In this document: positions 19,866 through 28,276 of the stretch, piece by piece
How the letters are laid out: each line of letters starts with the position of its first letter
How positions within the stretch are numbered: position 1 is the first letter of the stretch
Assembly: GCF_025989125.1 (NCBI RefSeq)
Contig: NZ_JAPDNR010000001.1
Span: forward strand, 124,001 to 188,000
From: Chitinophaga nivalis
GTDB taxonomy: Bacteria > Bacteroidota > Bacteroidia > Chitinophagales > Chitinophagaceae
Length of the DNA: 64,000 nt
Direction: 5' to 3'
Notes under the pieces: model-generated
What the model was told of the DNA's origin: nothing
Seen by the model: only the letters and a program-made list of their open reading frames with translations
The model's database searches: none
Translations under genes and position numbers: made by a program

Positions 19866-20360
19866 TTAGTTCAATTTAATTTCTTCTGCCAGTTGTTTTA
19901 CGTAACCTTCCTGTGCAGTTTTATCTGCCAGCTCTCTTCTCAGTACCTTTTCAGCTACTTCAATCACGAGGTTACCTACCTGGTTTTTCACATCCGTTAA
20001 CGCAGCCATTTTCTGGTTTTCGATAGCGGTGTATGCTTCGCTGATGATCTTTTTCGCTTCTGCCTGGGCTTGTACCTTTGCTTCACCGATAATCTGATCT
20101 TTCGCGTCTTTTGCTTCTTTCAAGATCTTGCTTCTTTCAGCTTTCGCTTCTGCCAGCACATGTTCGTGCTCAGCTTTCATCTGGGCCATTTCCTCTTTTA
20201 CTCTTTCTGCAGTAGCAATAGAGTCAGTAATAGAAGTTTCCCTTTCTTTCAAAGTAGCCAGGATAGGAGTCCAGGCAAATTTTTTCAAAATCAGGAAAAC
20301 GATGATGAAAATAAATAATGAGATGAAGAACAAGCCTGACGCGGGTAGCAACAGATCCAT
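19866..20360 (-). CDS. atpF: F0F1 ATP synthase subunit b
   Basis: This is subunit b, the membrane-anchored peripheral stalk of ATP synthase. The ATG at 20360 gives 164 residues (MDLLLPASGLFFISLF...), the usual length. An in-frame start further upstream at 20447 would add 29 unrelated residues. One N-terminal membrane helix (about residues 8-27) ends in KKFAWTPIL. A long charged, alanine- and glutamate-rich helix follows, typical of the right-handed coiled coil of b (for example ERVKEEMAQMKAEHEHVLAEAK). It lies between atpE and atpH. Confidence 0.96.
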   Translation of the reverse strand: MDLLLPASGLFFISLFIFIIVFLILKKFAWTPILATLKERETSITDSIATAERVKEEMAQMKAEHEHVLAEAKAERSKILKEAKDAKDQIIGEAKVQAQAEAKKIISEAYTAIENQKMAALTDVKNQVGNLVIEVAEKVLRRELADKTAQEGYVKQLAEEIKLN

Positions 20361-20524
20361 ATAATTATGATTTTGAGATTTTTTTGATTTTTGATTTTTT
20401 GATGCGGGAAAACCAACACTTTTGATCCGGTATATCACACAAACCAAAAAATCAGTCCATCCTTACAGTCAAAAGGATTACTGCATCCATTGCCCTTTGC
20501 GCCGGATGCAGTAAAAAGTTTGGC

Positions 20525-20782
20525 TTACAGAACTACCGCCAGCAGACCAGCGATTACACCGAAGAGGGCAACACCCTCAACCAGCGCAGCAGCCAGGATC
20601 ATGTTTGCACGGATGTCGTTTGCAGCTTCTGGTTGACGAGCGATAGACTCCAGCGCGCTCTTACCAATGTTACCTACACCAATACCAGCTGCGATAGCAG
20701 CGATACCAGCACCAACAGCACCACCAGCTTTAGCTAAACCAGATGCAGCAGCAGCCTGCAATAAAACAGTCAAAAGTGCCAT
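20525..20782 (-). CDS. atpE: F0F1 ATP synthase subunit c
   Basis: This is the proteolipid subunit whose ring turns as ions cross the membrane. It has 85 residues in two hydrophobic helices joined by the conserved polar loop RQP (residues 49-51). The ion-binding carboxylate is Glu69 in AAALVEGVALFG. The glycine-rich first helix has the GAGIAAIAAGIGVGNIG pattern needed for tight ring packing. I see no clear sodium-type signature, so proton coupling is the simplest reading. It lies between atpB and atpF, the standard order. Confidence 0.98.
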   Translation of the reverse strand: MALLTVLLQAAAASGLAKAGGAVGAGIAAIAAGIGVGNIGKSALESIARQPEAANDIRANMILAAALVEGVALFGVIAGLLAVVL

Positions 20783-20884
20783 AATTGAATATGTATTTGA
20801 ATTAAAAAATTACGGTTTTATATATGCGGATTACGAACTGCAACCAGGGGAACCCCATGTCTGCAATCCGTAACCCATAATTAT

Positions 20885-22060
20885 TTAGTGGTGTGCTTCA
20901 TCATGTGCACCTTCCATCGCCTGACCGATAAACACGGCAGTCAGATTGGCAAAGATGAATGCCTGGATAAAGGCTACCAGCAGCTCCAACATCATCATTA
21001 CAATGTTGAACGCAATTGTAATGGGCAGGAAACCATAACCCGCTACATTGCTTAAGGAACCAAATATAAACACCAGGGATATAATACTCAGAATGATAAT
21101 GTGACCCGCCAGGATGTTGGCAAACAACCGGATCGTCAGGGAAGCCGGCTTGGTCAGGATACCGATCAGCTCTACCGGCGCCAGGATGAACTTAACACCG
21201 AAAGGAACCGGAGGGTTGAAAATGTGACCCCAGTAGTGTTTGTTGGTGCTAAACATCGTCACCACAAAGCTTACAAGGGATAATGCCAGTGTTACAGCAA
21301 TATTACCGGTTACGTTGGCAGAACCAGGTAACAGTCCAAGCAGGTTGTTAATGAGGATAAAGAAGAAGATCGTCAGAATAAGCGGCGTGAATTTTTCTGC
21401 TTTTTTACCAGGAATATTCGGTTTTGCTACTTCATCACGCATAAACAGAATCACCGGTTCTACCAGACCCTGGAAACCTTTAGGCGCTTTTTTCGCACCA
21501 CGGGTCGTGTAGGCTTTCGCTACATTCAGCATCAGTACTACCAGTAAGATAGCGCCGATCAGCATGGAGGTAACGTTTTTAGTCATGGAGAAATCGTAAA
21601 TCTTTTCGCCGGTAGGATTGTCGTTGGCATCCACTGCAATCACAGAACCATCTGTGTATTGTGCGGCATCCAATCCTTTTTCATGCAGGTAGTGTGCATT
21701 TACCAGGCGGTAACCATCATGCGCTTTGTGACCATGCTCAAAGGCAGATGAAGAGAACACAGAGGTTCCACGGGCCGGATTGTAAATAATCACCGGCAAA
21801 GGAATGGTTACGTGCGTTTCTCCAAAGCTGAAGAAGTGCCAATCATGCGCATCCTTTACGTGACCCAGAATTACTTCCTTCGCATCAAATTTTTTAGACT
21901 CAGCTGGCTCTGTCACATGTGCATGTTCACCCACCACAGCCTCGTGTGCTGTATCTCCGTGAGGAGCTTCCTGCGCATAGGAAAAATTACCAAAACCGTG
22001 AAGGCCAAGGGCCATCACAAGTGCTACCATTCTATGTTTGAACTGACTGAAAGAAATCAC
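20885..22060 (-). CDS. atpB: F0F1 ATP synthase subunit a with long exported N-terminal extension
   Basis: This is subunit a, the stator half of the ion channel. The C-terminal part is canonical, with the essential arginine in PASLTIRLFANILAGH and the segment LLELLVAFIQAFIFANLTAVFIG. The first 160 or so residues are an extension that begins like a signal peptide (KHR before a hydrophobic stretch, then SYAQ) and is rich in His, Glu and Asp. Total length is 391 residues against about 270 in E. coli. Long a subunits of this kind are familiar from Bacteroidota. The start used is a GTG at 22060. An ATG at 22030 is possible but would remove the positive charges of the signal. It is the first gene of the operon. 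Confidence 0.95.
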   Translation of the reverse strand: MISFSQFKHRMVALVMALGLHGFGNFSYAQEAPHGDTAHEAVVGEHAHVTEPAESKKFDAKEVILGHVKDAHDWHFFSFGETHVTIPLPVIIYNPARGTSVFSSSAFEHGHKAHDGYRLVNAHYLHEKGLDAAQYTDGSVIAVDANDNPTGEKIYDFSMTKNVTSMLIGAILLVVLMLNVAKAYTTRGAKKAPKGFQGLVEPVILFMRDEVAKPNIPGKKAEKFTPLILTIFFFILINNLLGLLPGSANVTGNIAVTLALSLVSFVVTMFSTNKHYWGHIFNPPVPFGVKFILAPVELIGILTKPASLTIRLFANILAGHIIILSIISLVFIFGSLSNVAGYGFLPITIAFNIVMMMLELLVAFIQAFIFANLTAVFIGQAMEGAHDEAHH

Positions 22061-22079
22061 CGTTTTCTGAAATTTTGCG

Positions 22080-22087
22080 CAAAGATA
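22080..22087 (-). promoter_or_regulatory. candidate -7 box of the atp operon promoter
   Basis: On the minus strand this reads TATCTTTG, an exact match to the Bacteroidota -7 consensus TAnnTTTG, placed 19 bases upstream of the GTG start of atpB. A TTG lies upstream (22101-22103), but the spacing of 13 bases is shorter than usual for a -33 element, so only the -7 box is well supported. Confidence 0.6.
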
Positions 22088-22323
22088 AACGATTTTAAGT
22101 CAAAAATTGAGCGACTATGAAAAAATATGGAGAGAAGTTTTAACTATACTGATAGTCAATCTATTGCATTTCCGAAGTTGCAGTGAATGGGATGCAATTA
22201 CATTCATTTTTAATATGAAAAATTTACCATAGCCTGATAGTGTATTATACACACATCGAATCTTTTTCAGGGAGATGACCGGCAGATTATCAATATTACA
22301 TTTTTATTTCATACAACAAGCAA
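22088..22323. other. intergenic region between the ABC exporter and the atp operon
   Basis: About 240 AT-rich bases separate the end of the ABC exporter gene from the atp promoter. I see no gene. atpI or atpZ, sometimes found upstream of atpB, is not present here. No strong terminator hairpin for the operon boundary was recognised. Confidence 0.6.
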
Positions 22324-24084
22324 CTATACCTTGTTCACATTAAACTGCATACTATGCAACTTGTGATAAAAGCCTTCCAAACGCAGCAACTCCTCATGTG
22401 TACCCATCTCCTTAATCTCTCCCTTATCCAGTACAATGATCTTATCTGCCTTACTGATAGTAGACAACCGGTGCGCAATGATAATAGCAGTACGGTCGGC
22501 AATCAGCTTGTCTATGGCCTGTTGTATCATCATCTCCGACTCCGTATCCACAGATGATGTAGCTTCATCCAGGATCAGAATAGCCGGATCATACAACAAC
22601 GCCCGCACAAAGGAAATCAGTTGCCGCTGCCCCAACGAGAGGGTACTCCCCCGCTCCATCACCTGGTAATCGTAGCCACCCGGTAACTGCATGATAAAGT
22701 CGTGAATACCTATCAGCCTCGAGGCTTCTTCTACCTGCTGCCGGGTAATGGCGGCATTGTGCAGGGTAATGTTATCGTAGATAGAACCGGAAAACAGGAA
22801 CACATCCTGCAATACCACCCCTATCTTGCTGCGCAAAGCTTCCAGGGAATAAGCCGGCAGCTCAATATCATCGATCCGGATACTGCCTTTCTGAATTTCA
22901 TACAACCGGTTCAGGATACTGATAATGGTGGTTTTACCGGAACCGGTATGCCCCACTATCGCTACCGTATCGCCCGGCGATGCCTGAAAACTGATATCCT
23001 TCAGTACATAACGGTCTTCGATATACGCAAAAGACACGTTTTCAAAAGTAATAGCCCCTTTCATCTGATCGGCCGGATGATGCCCCCTGTCCGGAATATA
23101 ATCCTGGTTATCCAATACCTTAAATACCCGCTCACTGGCCACCATCCCCATTTGCAGGGTATTAAACTTATCCGCCAGCATCCGCAGCGGACGGAACAAC
23201 ATGTTCAGGTACATGATGAAGGCGATCATCACACCCTGGGTTACTTCATAGTTCAGTACTTTATTGGAGCCCCACCATACCATCAGTCCCAGGGAAATAG
23301 CCAGGATGATTTCCACTACCGGGAAAAATACAGAATACGCGAAAATGGCATCTATATTGGCTTTCCGGTGTTCTTTGTTGATATGTTTGAAACGGGCAAA
23401 CTCTCTTTTTTCTGCGGTAAAGGCCTGCACCACCACCATACCGGTAATATGCTCCTGCACAAAGGCATTCAGCGCAGATACCGCATTACGCACCCGGTAA
23501 AAAGATTTATTTACACTTTCCTTGAAGATATAAGTAGCAAAAATCAATATCGGAAAGGGCGACAGACTCACCAGGGTAAGCCGCCAGTCTTCTATAAACA
23601 TCACCACCAGAATCGCAATAATCATCAACAGGTCTGCCGTAATGGAAATAATTCCTTCCGAAAAAACATCGTTGATGGCTTCAATATCATTGATCGTACG
23701 CGTGGTGAGCGTGCCTATAGGTGTTTTATCGAAAAAAGCCAGGTTGAGGTGTACCACCTTCTTATAGACCGTTACCCGCAAATCCTTTACTACAGACTGT
23801 CCCAGCCAGTTGGTCAGATACGAGAAGAAAAAACGTACCACTGTTTCTACCAGTAGTAGCCCGATCTGTACCACTGTAACGATCACCAGCATACGCATCA
23901 GCTGCCCCGCAATGTATTTATCGACCGTTACCTGTATCAGGTAAGGACGCAACGGAGAGATAACAGCCAGTACGACTGTTAAGAACATGGATATGTAGAA
24001 GGAGCGTTTATAGGGAGCAGCGAACGTGAATATGCGCCGGAGCAAGCTAAAATCAAATACTTTTTTTACCGCCAGATTTTCCAA
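22324..24084 (-). CDS. ABC exporter, fused permease and ATP-binding domains
   Basis: This is a half-transporter of the ABCB/MsbA-like exporter type. The N-terminal six-helix membrane domain covers about residues 10-310, and the nucleotide-binding domain has Walker A GHTGSGKTT, signature LSLGQRQL, Walker B AILILDEATSSVD and the switch histidine in IIAHRLST. The substrate cannot be told from sequence. The start is uncertain. An ATG at 24168 lies inside a hairpin and upstream of a good promoter box (24111-24118). A TTG at 24084 gives MENLAVKKVFDF and 586 residues, the usual length for this family, and is preferred. It acts as a homodimer or with an unlinked partner. Confidence 0.93.
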   Translation of the reverse strand: MENLAVKKVFDFSLLRRIFTFAAPYKRSFYISMFLTVVLAVISPLRPYLIQVTVDKYIAGQLMRMLVIVTVVQIGLLLVETVVRFFFSYLTNWLGQSVVKDLRVTVYKKVVHLNLAFFDKTPIGTLTTRTINDIEAINDVFSEGIISITADLLMIIAILVVMFIEDWRLTLVSLSPFPILIFATYIFKESVNKSFYRVRNAVSALNAFVQEHITGMVVVQAFTAEKREFARFKHINKEHRKANIDAIFAYSVFFPVVEIILAISLGLMVWWGSNKVLNYEVTQGVMIAFIMYLNMLFRPLRMLADKFNTLQMGMVASERVFKVLDNQDYIPDRGHHPADQMKGAITFENVSFAYIEDRYVLKDISFQASPGDTVAIVGHTGSGKTTIISILNRLYEIQKGSIRIDDIELPAYSLEALRSKIGVVLQDVFLFSGSIYDNITLHNAAITRQQVEEASRLIGIHDFIMQLPGGYDYQVMERGSTLSLGQRQLISFVRALLYDPAILILDEATSSVDTESEMMIQQAIDKLIADRTAIIIAHRLSTISKADKIIVLDKGEIKEMGTHEELLRLEGFYHKLHSMQFNVNKV

Positions 24085-24110
24085 TGTGCCAGGTTTAATA
24101 TGTGCCGCAA

Positions 24111-24118
24111 CAAAAGTA
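24111..24118 (-). promoter_or_regulatory. candidate -7 box for the ABC exporter gene
   Basis: On the minus strand this reads TACTTTTG, matching TAnnTTTG. It lies 26 bases upstream of the TTG at 24084 and downstream of the ATG at 24168, so it supports the shorter gene start. Confidence 0.5.
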
Positions 24119-24165
24119 ACTAAATAAGCATTACCAATCCAGTATTCCGCCTCTCCCTGAAACAC

Positions 24166-24198
24166 CATGGCCCGGAGAGGATATATCTCCGGGCCATG
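24166..24198 (-). terminator. strong hairpin after the 24227-26425 gene (terminator-like, no clear T tract)
   Basis: A perfect 13-base inverted repeat, 24166-24178 paired with 24186-24198, surrounds a seven-base loop and is GC-rich. It lies 28 bases after the stop of the upstream secreted-protein gene, where a terminator is expected, but no run of T follows on either strand. The ATG at 24168 is buried in one arm, another reason to doubt that start for the ABC exporter. Confidence 0.6.
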
Positions 24199-24226
24199 AT
24201 CGTTATGTTGGGTAATACTTACGGCT

Positions 24227-26425
24227 TTATTTCTTTTCGTCTTTCATAATCAGCTTATAGGCTTTAATGAAGATCGCTCCCAGGTTTTTGTGCGGTGGCA
24301 CATAGTCGCTGAACAACTCCCTGTTACGGGCATCCGGCGCAAATCTTTTCGTCAGCTGCGCCCACATCACTACCCAGTCTACATTTTTACCGGAACGTAC
24401 CACATCTTCCAGACTATGAATAATAGGTTCATTCACAAAACGGGTACCTACCTGCTTGGAGGAAATGATGTGTGCTTCCGGTGATTTTTCCAATACGGTA
24501 GCCAGGTTATGATAACCGCCGCAGGAGCCCAGTACTACGATCTTGGCAGAACTTTGCAGGTTGTCCAGCGTGGTATTGATATGATAACTGTGGCCGCGGT
24601 GAATGAAAATAGTCGGGTGAATATCATGTTCATCCAGGTATTCCGATAACTTGGAAATGGCTTCTTTATCTCCCGGTTCGTCAATGGGAAGGTTCGCATA
24701 AATGGTGGTAGGCTTACCTTTTAAGGAAGTAATGGTAGCCCAGTATTTATTGCGGATTACCCGCCATTCTGCTGAAGGGAAGTTGGTCATGAAACTCGAA
24801 AAAGATTCCTGCCCGTCTTTATCTCCATAGAAAAATACCTGCTGGTAAATCCGGCCGCTATCACTTTCCAGGGTACTGAATGTAACATAGTTGATCGGTG
24901 GTAACTGCAATCTCGCAGACATATCCGACGCTTTGGAAGAATCATTTTCCTTACCAACTTCTGTTTCAAACAGGCTGGTCAACAACTGATAAATCACGGT
25001 TCCGCGTTTATCACTATGTTTTTTCACATACGCCAGGTTCTTTCTTACCTCCGCCCGCAGGAAGTCCAGCAGCTTCTCATCGCGGATACTACCAAAGGAA
25101 TTGGCTACATCCACGGCATCTTCCAGATCTTCTGTTTTCTCCAGGTTCTGCACATATTTCTGCATCAGGTAGTTGGCATTCTCCGGCGCCATGGATTTCA
25201 GGAAATGATCCAGGGTGTTGAAACCGGCAGCCATAGCGATAAAACGCTTGAAGCGGTCGAAGTTCACCTGCATCAGTAAACTATCGCCACGCGGAGGTTT
25301 CATGCGCAACATCATCTGGTCATATAAACCGGCATTATTGCGGTTGGTATAACTGGAAGTATATAATTCTTCCTGACCGTTGATGATCAGGTAATACAGC
25401 TCTTCAGGGGTAAAGTCTTTTACAATACGGAAACGTACCGGCGCCGATTCTTCATGAAGATCATTCACTTCCCGGATATACAGGAGCGATTTGGCCTGCA
25501 TGTTTTCCATCATGGCTTTCAGTCCATACGGCGTCTGGCCTTCGTTTTTCAGGCGTTGCAAGGCGATGGTGGATTTTACCATCTGGCGGTAATAACGGTA
25601 ATCGTTTTCCACAATACCTTCCAGCTTATCTACGGTAGTAGTGCCTGCCAGCAGTTCATCAATGAAAGGCAGGATCTTGGTGCTCAGCGGCGACTGGCCA
25701 ATACGCACAATCTGCTGTACAATAGGGTCCTGGTTTCTTTTGATGGCAGTAGCCATGGGCGTATACGAAGTAGCATAGGTTAAAACCTGATTAGGGTATT
25801 TACGGGCCACTGCTGCAATGATAGAATCGGTTACCGGGTAATCCAGGTAAGCACTCAGTTTAGGCATGACCGTTTCCAGGTTCTTAAAGGCATATTTGGT
25901 GAATACAATTCCCCTTGCATCCTTGTAGCCGGGATTATCCTTGAACACTTCAATGATCCTTTCAGCTGCATCGAAAGACAGCTGCTGGATAAATGGCTGA
26001 ATACTGTTGCCCTTAATATCGGCGTGCATCATATTGCGGTAAGCCTGTACCATGGCCGGTGCTTCTTCCGGCTCAATGTTGTGGCGGGCACGCTTCTGGT
26101 TATAATCTTTCAGCAACACATACAACCCCGACAGGTACTTTACTTTCAGCCGGTGATCCAGTGTGGCGTCTTTTTCAATCTCCAGCTGCATGGCATCCAC
26201 TTCCTTGATAAGGGCATTGGTCACCTGCAGATTGGTGGTTTCATCGTCAGATACTTTGATCATGCCATCTGCCTTACCATCAAACTTGGTGGCAGCAGCC
26301 TGTTCTTTGTCAATGTTGTCATGGAATCCCTGCCTGTTAATAGGAATCTGAATCTGACTATCTTGTGCATACACCCAGCCGCTTTGAGAAGCCGCCAGCA
26401 ATAACATTATTAAAATTCTTCTCAT
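24227..26425 (-). CDS. secreted protein of unknown function with a possible clan CD-like (caspase/CHAT-type) His/Cys dyad
   Basis: This is a protein of about 732 residues. The ATG at 26425 starts a good signal peptide (MRRILIMLLLAASQSGWVYAQ). A longer frame from 26503 would begin upstream of the likely promoter box at 26456-26463. I do not recognise the family. Residues 20 to about 560 look alpha-helical and lack known motifs. The last 130 residues contain IFIHRGHSYH (His612) followed 23 residues later by a beta strand ending in VVLGSCGG (Cys635), then AHIISSKQVGTRFVNEPII. A histidine in a GH context followed by a cysteine after a hydrophobic strand is how caspase, gingipain and CHAT-type peptidases are arranged. 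That assignment is inference. There is no T9SS sorting domain. Confidence 0.85.
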   Translation of the reverse strand: MRRILIMLLLAASQSGWVYAQDSQIQIPINRQGFHDNIDKEQAAATKFDGKADGMIKVSDDETTNLQVTNALIKEVDAMQLEIEKDATLDHRLKVKYLSGLYVLLKDYNQKRARHNIEPEEAPAMVQAYRNMMHADIKGNSIQPFIQQLSFDAAERIIEVFKDNPGYKDARGIVFTKYAFKNLETVMPKLSAYLDYPVTDSIIAAVARKYPNQVLTYATSYTPMATAIKRNQDPIVQQIVRIGQSPLSTKILPFIDELLAGTTTVDKLEGIVENDYRYYRQMVKSTIALQRLKNEGQTPYGLKAMMENMQAKSLLYIREVNDLHEESAPVRFRIVKDFTPEELYYLIINGQEELYTSSYTNRNNAGLYDQMMLRMKPPRGDSLLMQVNFDRFKRFIAMAAGFNTLDHFLKSMAPENANYLMQKYVQNLEKTEDLEDAVDVANSFGSIRDEKLLDFLRAEVRKNLAYVKKHSDKRGTVIYQLLTSLFETEVGKENDSSKASDMSARLQLPPINYVTFSTLESDSGRIYQQVFFYGDKDGQESFSSFMTNFPSAEWRVIRNKYWATITSLKGKPTTIYANLPIDEPGDKEAISKLSEYLDEHDIHPTIFIHRGHSYHINTTLDNLQSSAKIVVLGSCGGYHNLATVLEKSPEAHIISSKQVGTRFVNEPIIHSLEDVVRSGKNVDWVVMWAQLTKRFAPDARNRELFSDYVPPHKNLGAIFIKAYKLIMKDEKK

Positions 26426-26455
26426 TGAATGTACTTTTTCACACGGACGTGATAG

Positions 26456-26463
26456 CAAATTTA
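26456..26463 (-). promoter_or_regulatory. candidate -7 box for the 24227-26425 gene
   Basis: On the minus strand this reads TAAATTTG, matching TAnnTTTG, 30 bases upstream of the ATG at 26425. It argues for that start rather than one at 26503. Confidence 0.5.
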
Positions 26464-26599
26464 CGACCAAAAGCGCATAAGATGCTTTTTCCCTGTCTGG
26501 CATTTAATATTTAACACGTAATACATATGAATTTTCCCACATTTTGAGAATAAGGCCTCAAAATCTTACATTGTAAGGCAACCGTTAACTGCAAAAACC

Positions 26600-27346
26600 A
26601 TGGAGACTTTTATCAGTGATATTTCCGGGAAGCATTTCCCCTTGTCAGAGAAAGTAACCGCCAAAATGATCCGGCCTTCCATGCTGGAACAGATCCGGAA
26701 AGACCATCCGAAATTCAATCATCACTGCAATATGGCTGTTTCGGAGCTGAACAGCTACCGGCAAGGATACTATGCTTCCCTGTTTTCCCGGGAGATGAGT
26801 GAATTGAGTGACCTGGAGAAAGTAGTGCTGGAAAAGCTGCGGGACAATGAAACCCTGACCAACAAGCTGGAAGAGGAACCTTCTCCGGCAAGTATGACCT
26901 ACGGGGAACGGCTGGCCGACAGGATTGCCGAATTTGGCGGCAGCTGGACGTTCATCATCTCTTTCCTCGTGTTTATCCTGGCCTGGATGTGCCTGAACTT
27001 ATACTGGCTGGCCAATAAAGGCTTTGATCCTTATCCCTTTATCCTGTTAAACCTGATACTATCTTGCCTCGCTGCCCTGCAGGCTCCCGTCATCATGATG
27101 AGCCAGAACCGCCAGGAGTCCAAAGACCGCCAGCGATCGAAGAATGACTATATGATCAACCTGAAATCTGAGCTGGAAGTGCGTATCCTGCATGAAAAAA
27201 TAGATCACCTCATGCTACGGCAGCAACAGGACATGCTGGATCTGCAACAAACGCAGCTGGAAATGCTGAACGAAATCCTGAAAGCCATGCACAAAACAAA
27301 CAAAGGTAATAGCAATAGCAATCAGAGCACTACGGATACCAAATAA
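26600..27346 (+). CDS. DUF1003 domain membrane protein
   Basis: This protein has 248 residues and two membrane helices (about 113-135 and 145-165). The DUF1003 signature is clear: GGSWTFIISFLVFILAW, then FDPYPFILLNLILSCLAALQAPVIMMSQNRQESKDR, then NLKSELEVRILHEKIDHL. The N-terminal 100 residues are cytoplasmic, with a His/Cys-containing stretch (FNHHCNMAVSEL). The C-terminal tail is Gln-rich and likely helical. The function of the family is unknown. The gene stands alone, divergent from the secreted-protein gene and upstream of the two-component system. Confidence 0.93.
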   Translation: METFISDISGKHFPLSEKVTAKMIRPSMLEQIRKDHPKFNHHCNMAVSELNSYRQGYYASLFSREMSELSDLEKVVLEKLRDNETLTNKLEEEPSPASMTYGERLADRIAEFGGSWTFIISFLVFILAWMCLNLYWLANKGFDPYPFILLNLILSCLAALQAPVIMMSQNRQESKDRQRSKNDYMINLKSELEVRILHEKIDHLMLRQQQDMLDLQQTQLEMLNEILKAMHKTNKGNSNSNQSTTDTK

Positions 27347-27466
27347 TAAACATATTCGCTTACTTCTTTTTTTACTGTAACTTGCTGCGTACCAATGGAA
27401 AATAGGCTGGTATTGAATTAACAATTTCATAATGTTAATTTTCCATTAATCACGGAGATGGCTTTA

Positions 27467-27474
27467 TAATTTTG
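27467..27474 (+). promoter_or_regulatory. candidate -7 box for the response regulator gene
   Basis: The sequence TAATTTTG matches TAnnTTTG and lies 25 bases upstream of the ATG at 27500. No clean TTG is present at the expected -33 position. Confidence 0.5.
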
Positions 27475-27499
27475 TCCCGTCTTTTTAAAAGCAAAATTT

Positions 27500-28183
27500 A
27501 TGATAGACCAAGCGGTTGCAGGAAAAATACTGGTAGTGGACGATGAGTTGGATATTCTAGAAATTATCAGCTACAACCTCAAAACAGCGGGCTATGATAC
27601 CGTAACAGCCAAAGACGGTAGTGAGGCCATACAGAAAGCAAAAATATTCAGACCAGATCTGATTATGCTGGACATTATGATGCCAAACAAGAACGGGATC
27701 GACACCTGCCGTGAAATCCGGAAGATCCCCGAATTCAAAGATACCATGGTGTTATTTTTAACAGCGCTCAATGATGAGAAATCAGAAATTGATGGCTTGA
27801 ACATGGGTGCTGATGACTATATTGCCAAACCTATTAAACCCAAATTGCTGGTTAGCCGCATCAATGCGCTTTTCCGCCGTTTGCACAAACCGGAAGAAAC
27901 CCAGGTACATCTCGGTGATCTGATCATCGACCGGGAGAAATTCACAGTTACCTACAAAGGACAGGAAATCATCCTGGCGAAAAAAGAATTCGAATTGCTG
28001 CAGTTACTGGCTTCCAAACCGGGACGTGTATTCCTGCGCAACGAGATTCTGAACCAGGTATGGGGTACCGAAGTGATTGTAGGCGATCGTACCATCGATG
28101 TACATATCCGTAAAATCCGTCAGAAAATCGGAATCGATCTCATTACTACCGTAAAAGGAGTAGGTTATAAGTTTGAGATGTAG
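27500..28183 (+). CDS. OmpR/PhoB-family DNA-binding response regulator
   Basis: This protein of 227 residues has a receiver domain (about 1-125) and a C-terminal winged-helix DNA-binding domain (about 132-227). The acidic pocket is VVDDE near residue 13, the phosphoacceptor is Asp58 in LIMLDIMMP, and the conserved lysine is in DDYIAKPI. The winged helix contains ELLQLLASKPGRVFLRNEILNQVWG and the recognition segment VGDRTIDVHIRKIRQKIG. It is followed after 93 bases by a histidine kinase and then by a convergent porin O/P gene. A phosphate-type regulon is possible, but only from context. Confidence 0.97.
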   Translation: MIDQAVAGKILVVDDELDILEIISYNLKTAGYDTVTAKDGSEAIQKAKIFRPDLIMLDIMMPNKNGIDTCREIRKIPEFKDTMVLFLTALNDEKSEIDGLNMGADDYIAKPIKPKLLVSRINALFRRLHKPEETQVHLGDLIIDREKFTVTYKGQEIILAKKEFELLQLLASKPGRVFLRNEILNQVWGTEVIVGDRTIDVHIRKIRQKIGIDLITTVKGVGYKFEM

Positions 28184-28237
28184 GAACTGCGAAAGCCCTG
28201 CAAATAATCTTTTCTGTTTTATTCCACCAAAACACTC

Positions 28238-28276
28238 TGGCTACTGACTTTTGGGTCACTAGCCAAAGGCTTTTTT
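28238..28276 (+). promoter_or_regulatory. attenuator-like hairpins between response regulator and kinase genes
   Basis: Two mutually exclusive structures can be drawn. The first pairs 28238-28248 with 28255-28265 (TGGCTA-TGAC against GTCA-TAGCCA, one mismatch). The second is a small stem AGCC-AAA-GGCT (28261-28271) running straight into six T that touch the ATG at 28277. The shared AGCC makes them alternatives. This could reduce kinase expression relative to the regulator, or it may be fortuitous. Confidence 0.4.

Noticed and set aside
20818..20873. Partial inverted repeat in the atpB-atpE gap (GGATT...AATCC, with AGGGGAACCCC-like core)
   Set aside because: The pairing is short and interrupted, and it is too weak to call a regulatory element for atpE from sequence alone.
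26541..26577. Two small hairpins upstream of the DUF1003 gene
   Set aside because: The stems are only 8 and 5 pairs with no T tract, within the range expected by chance in AT-rich DNA.
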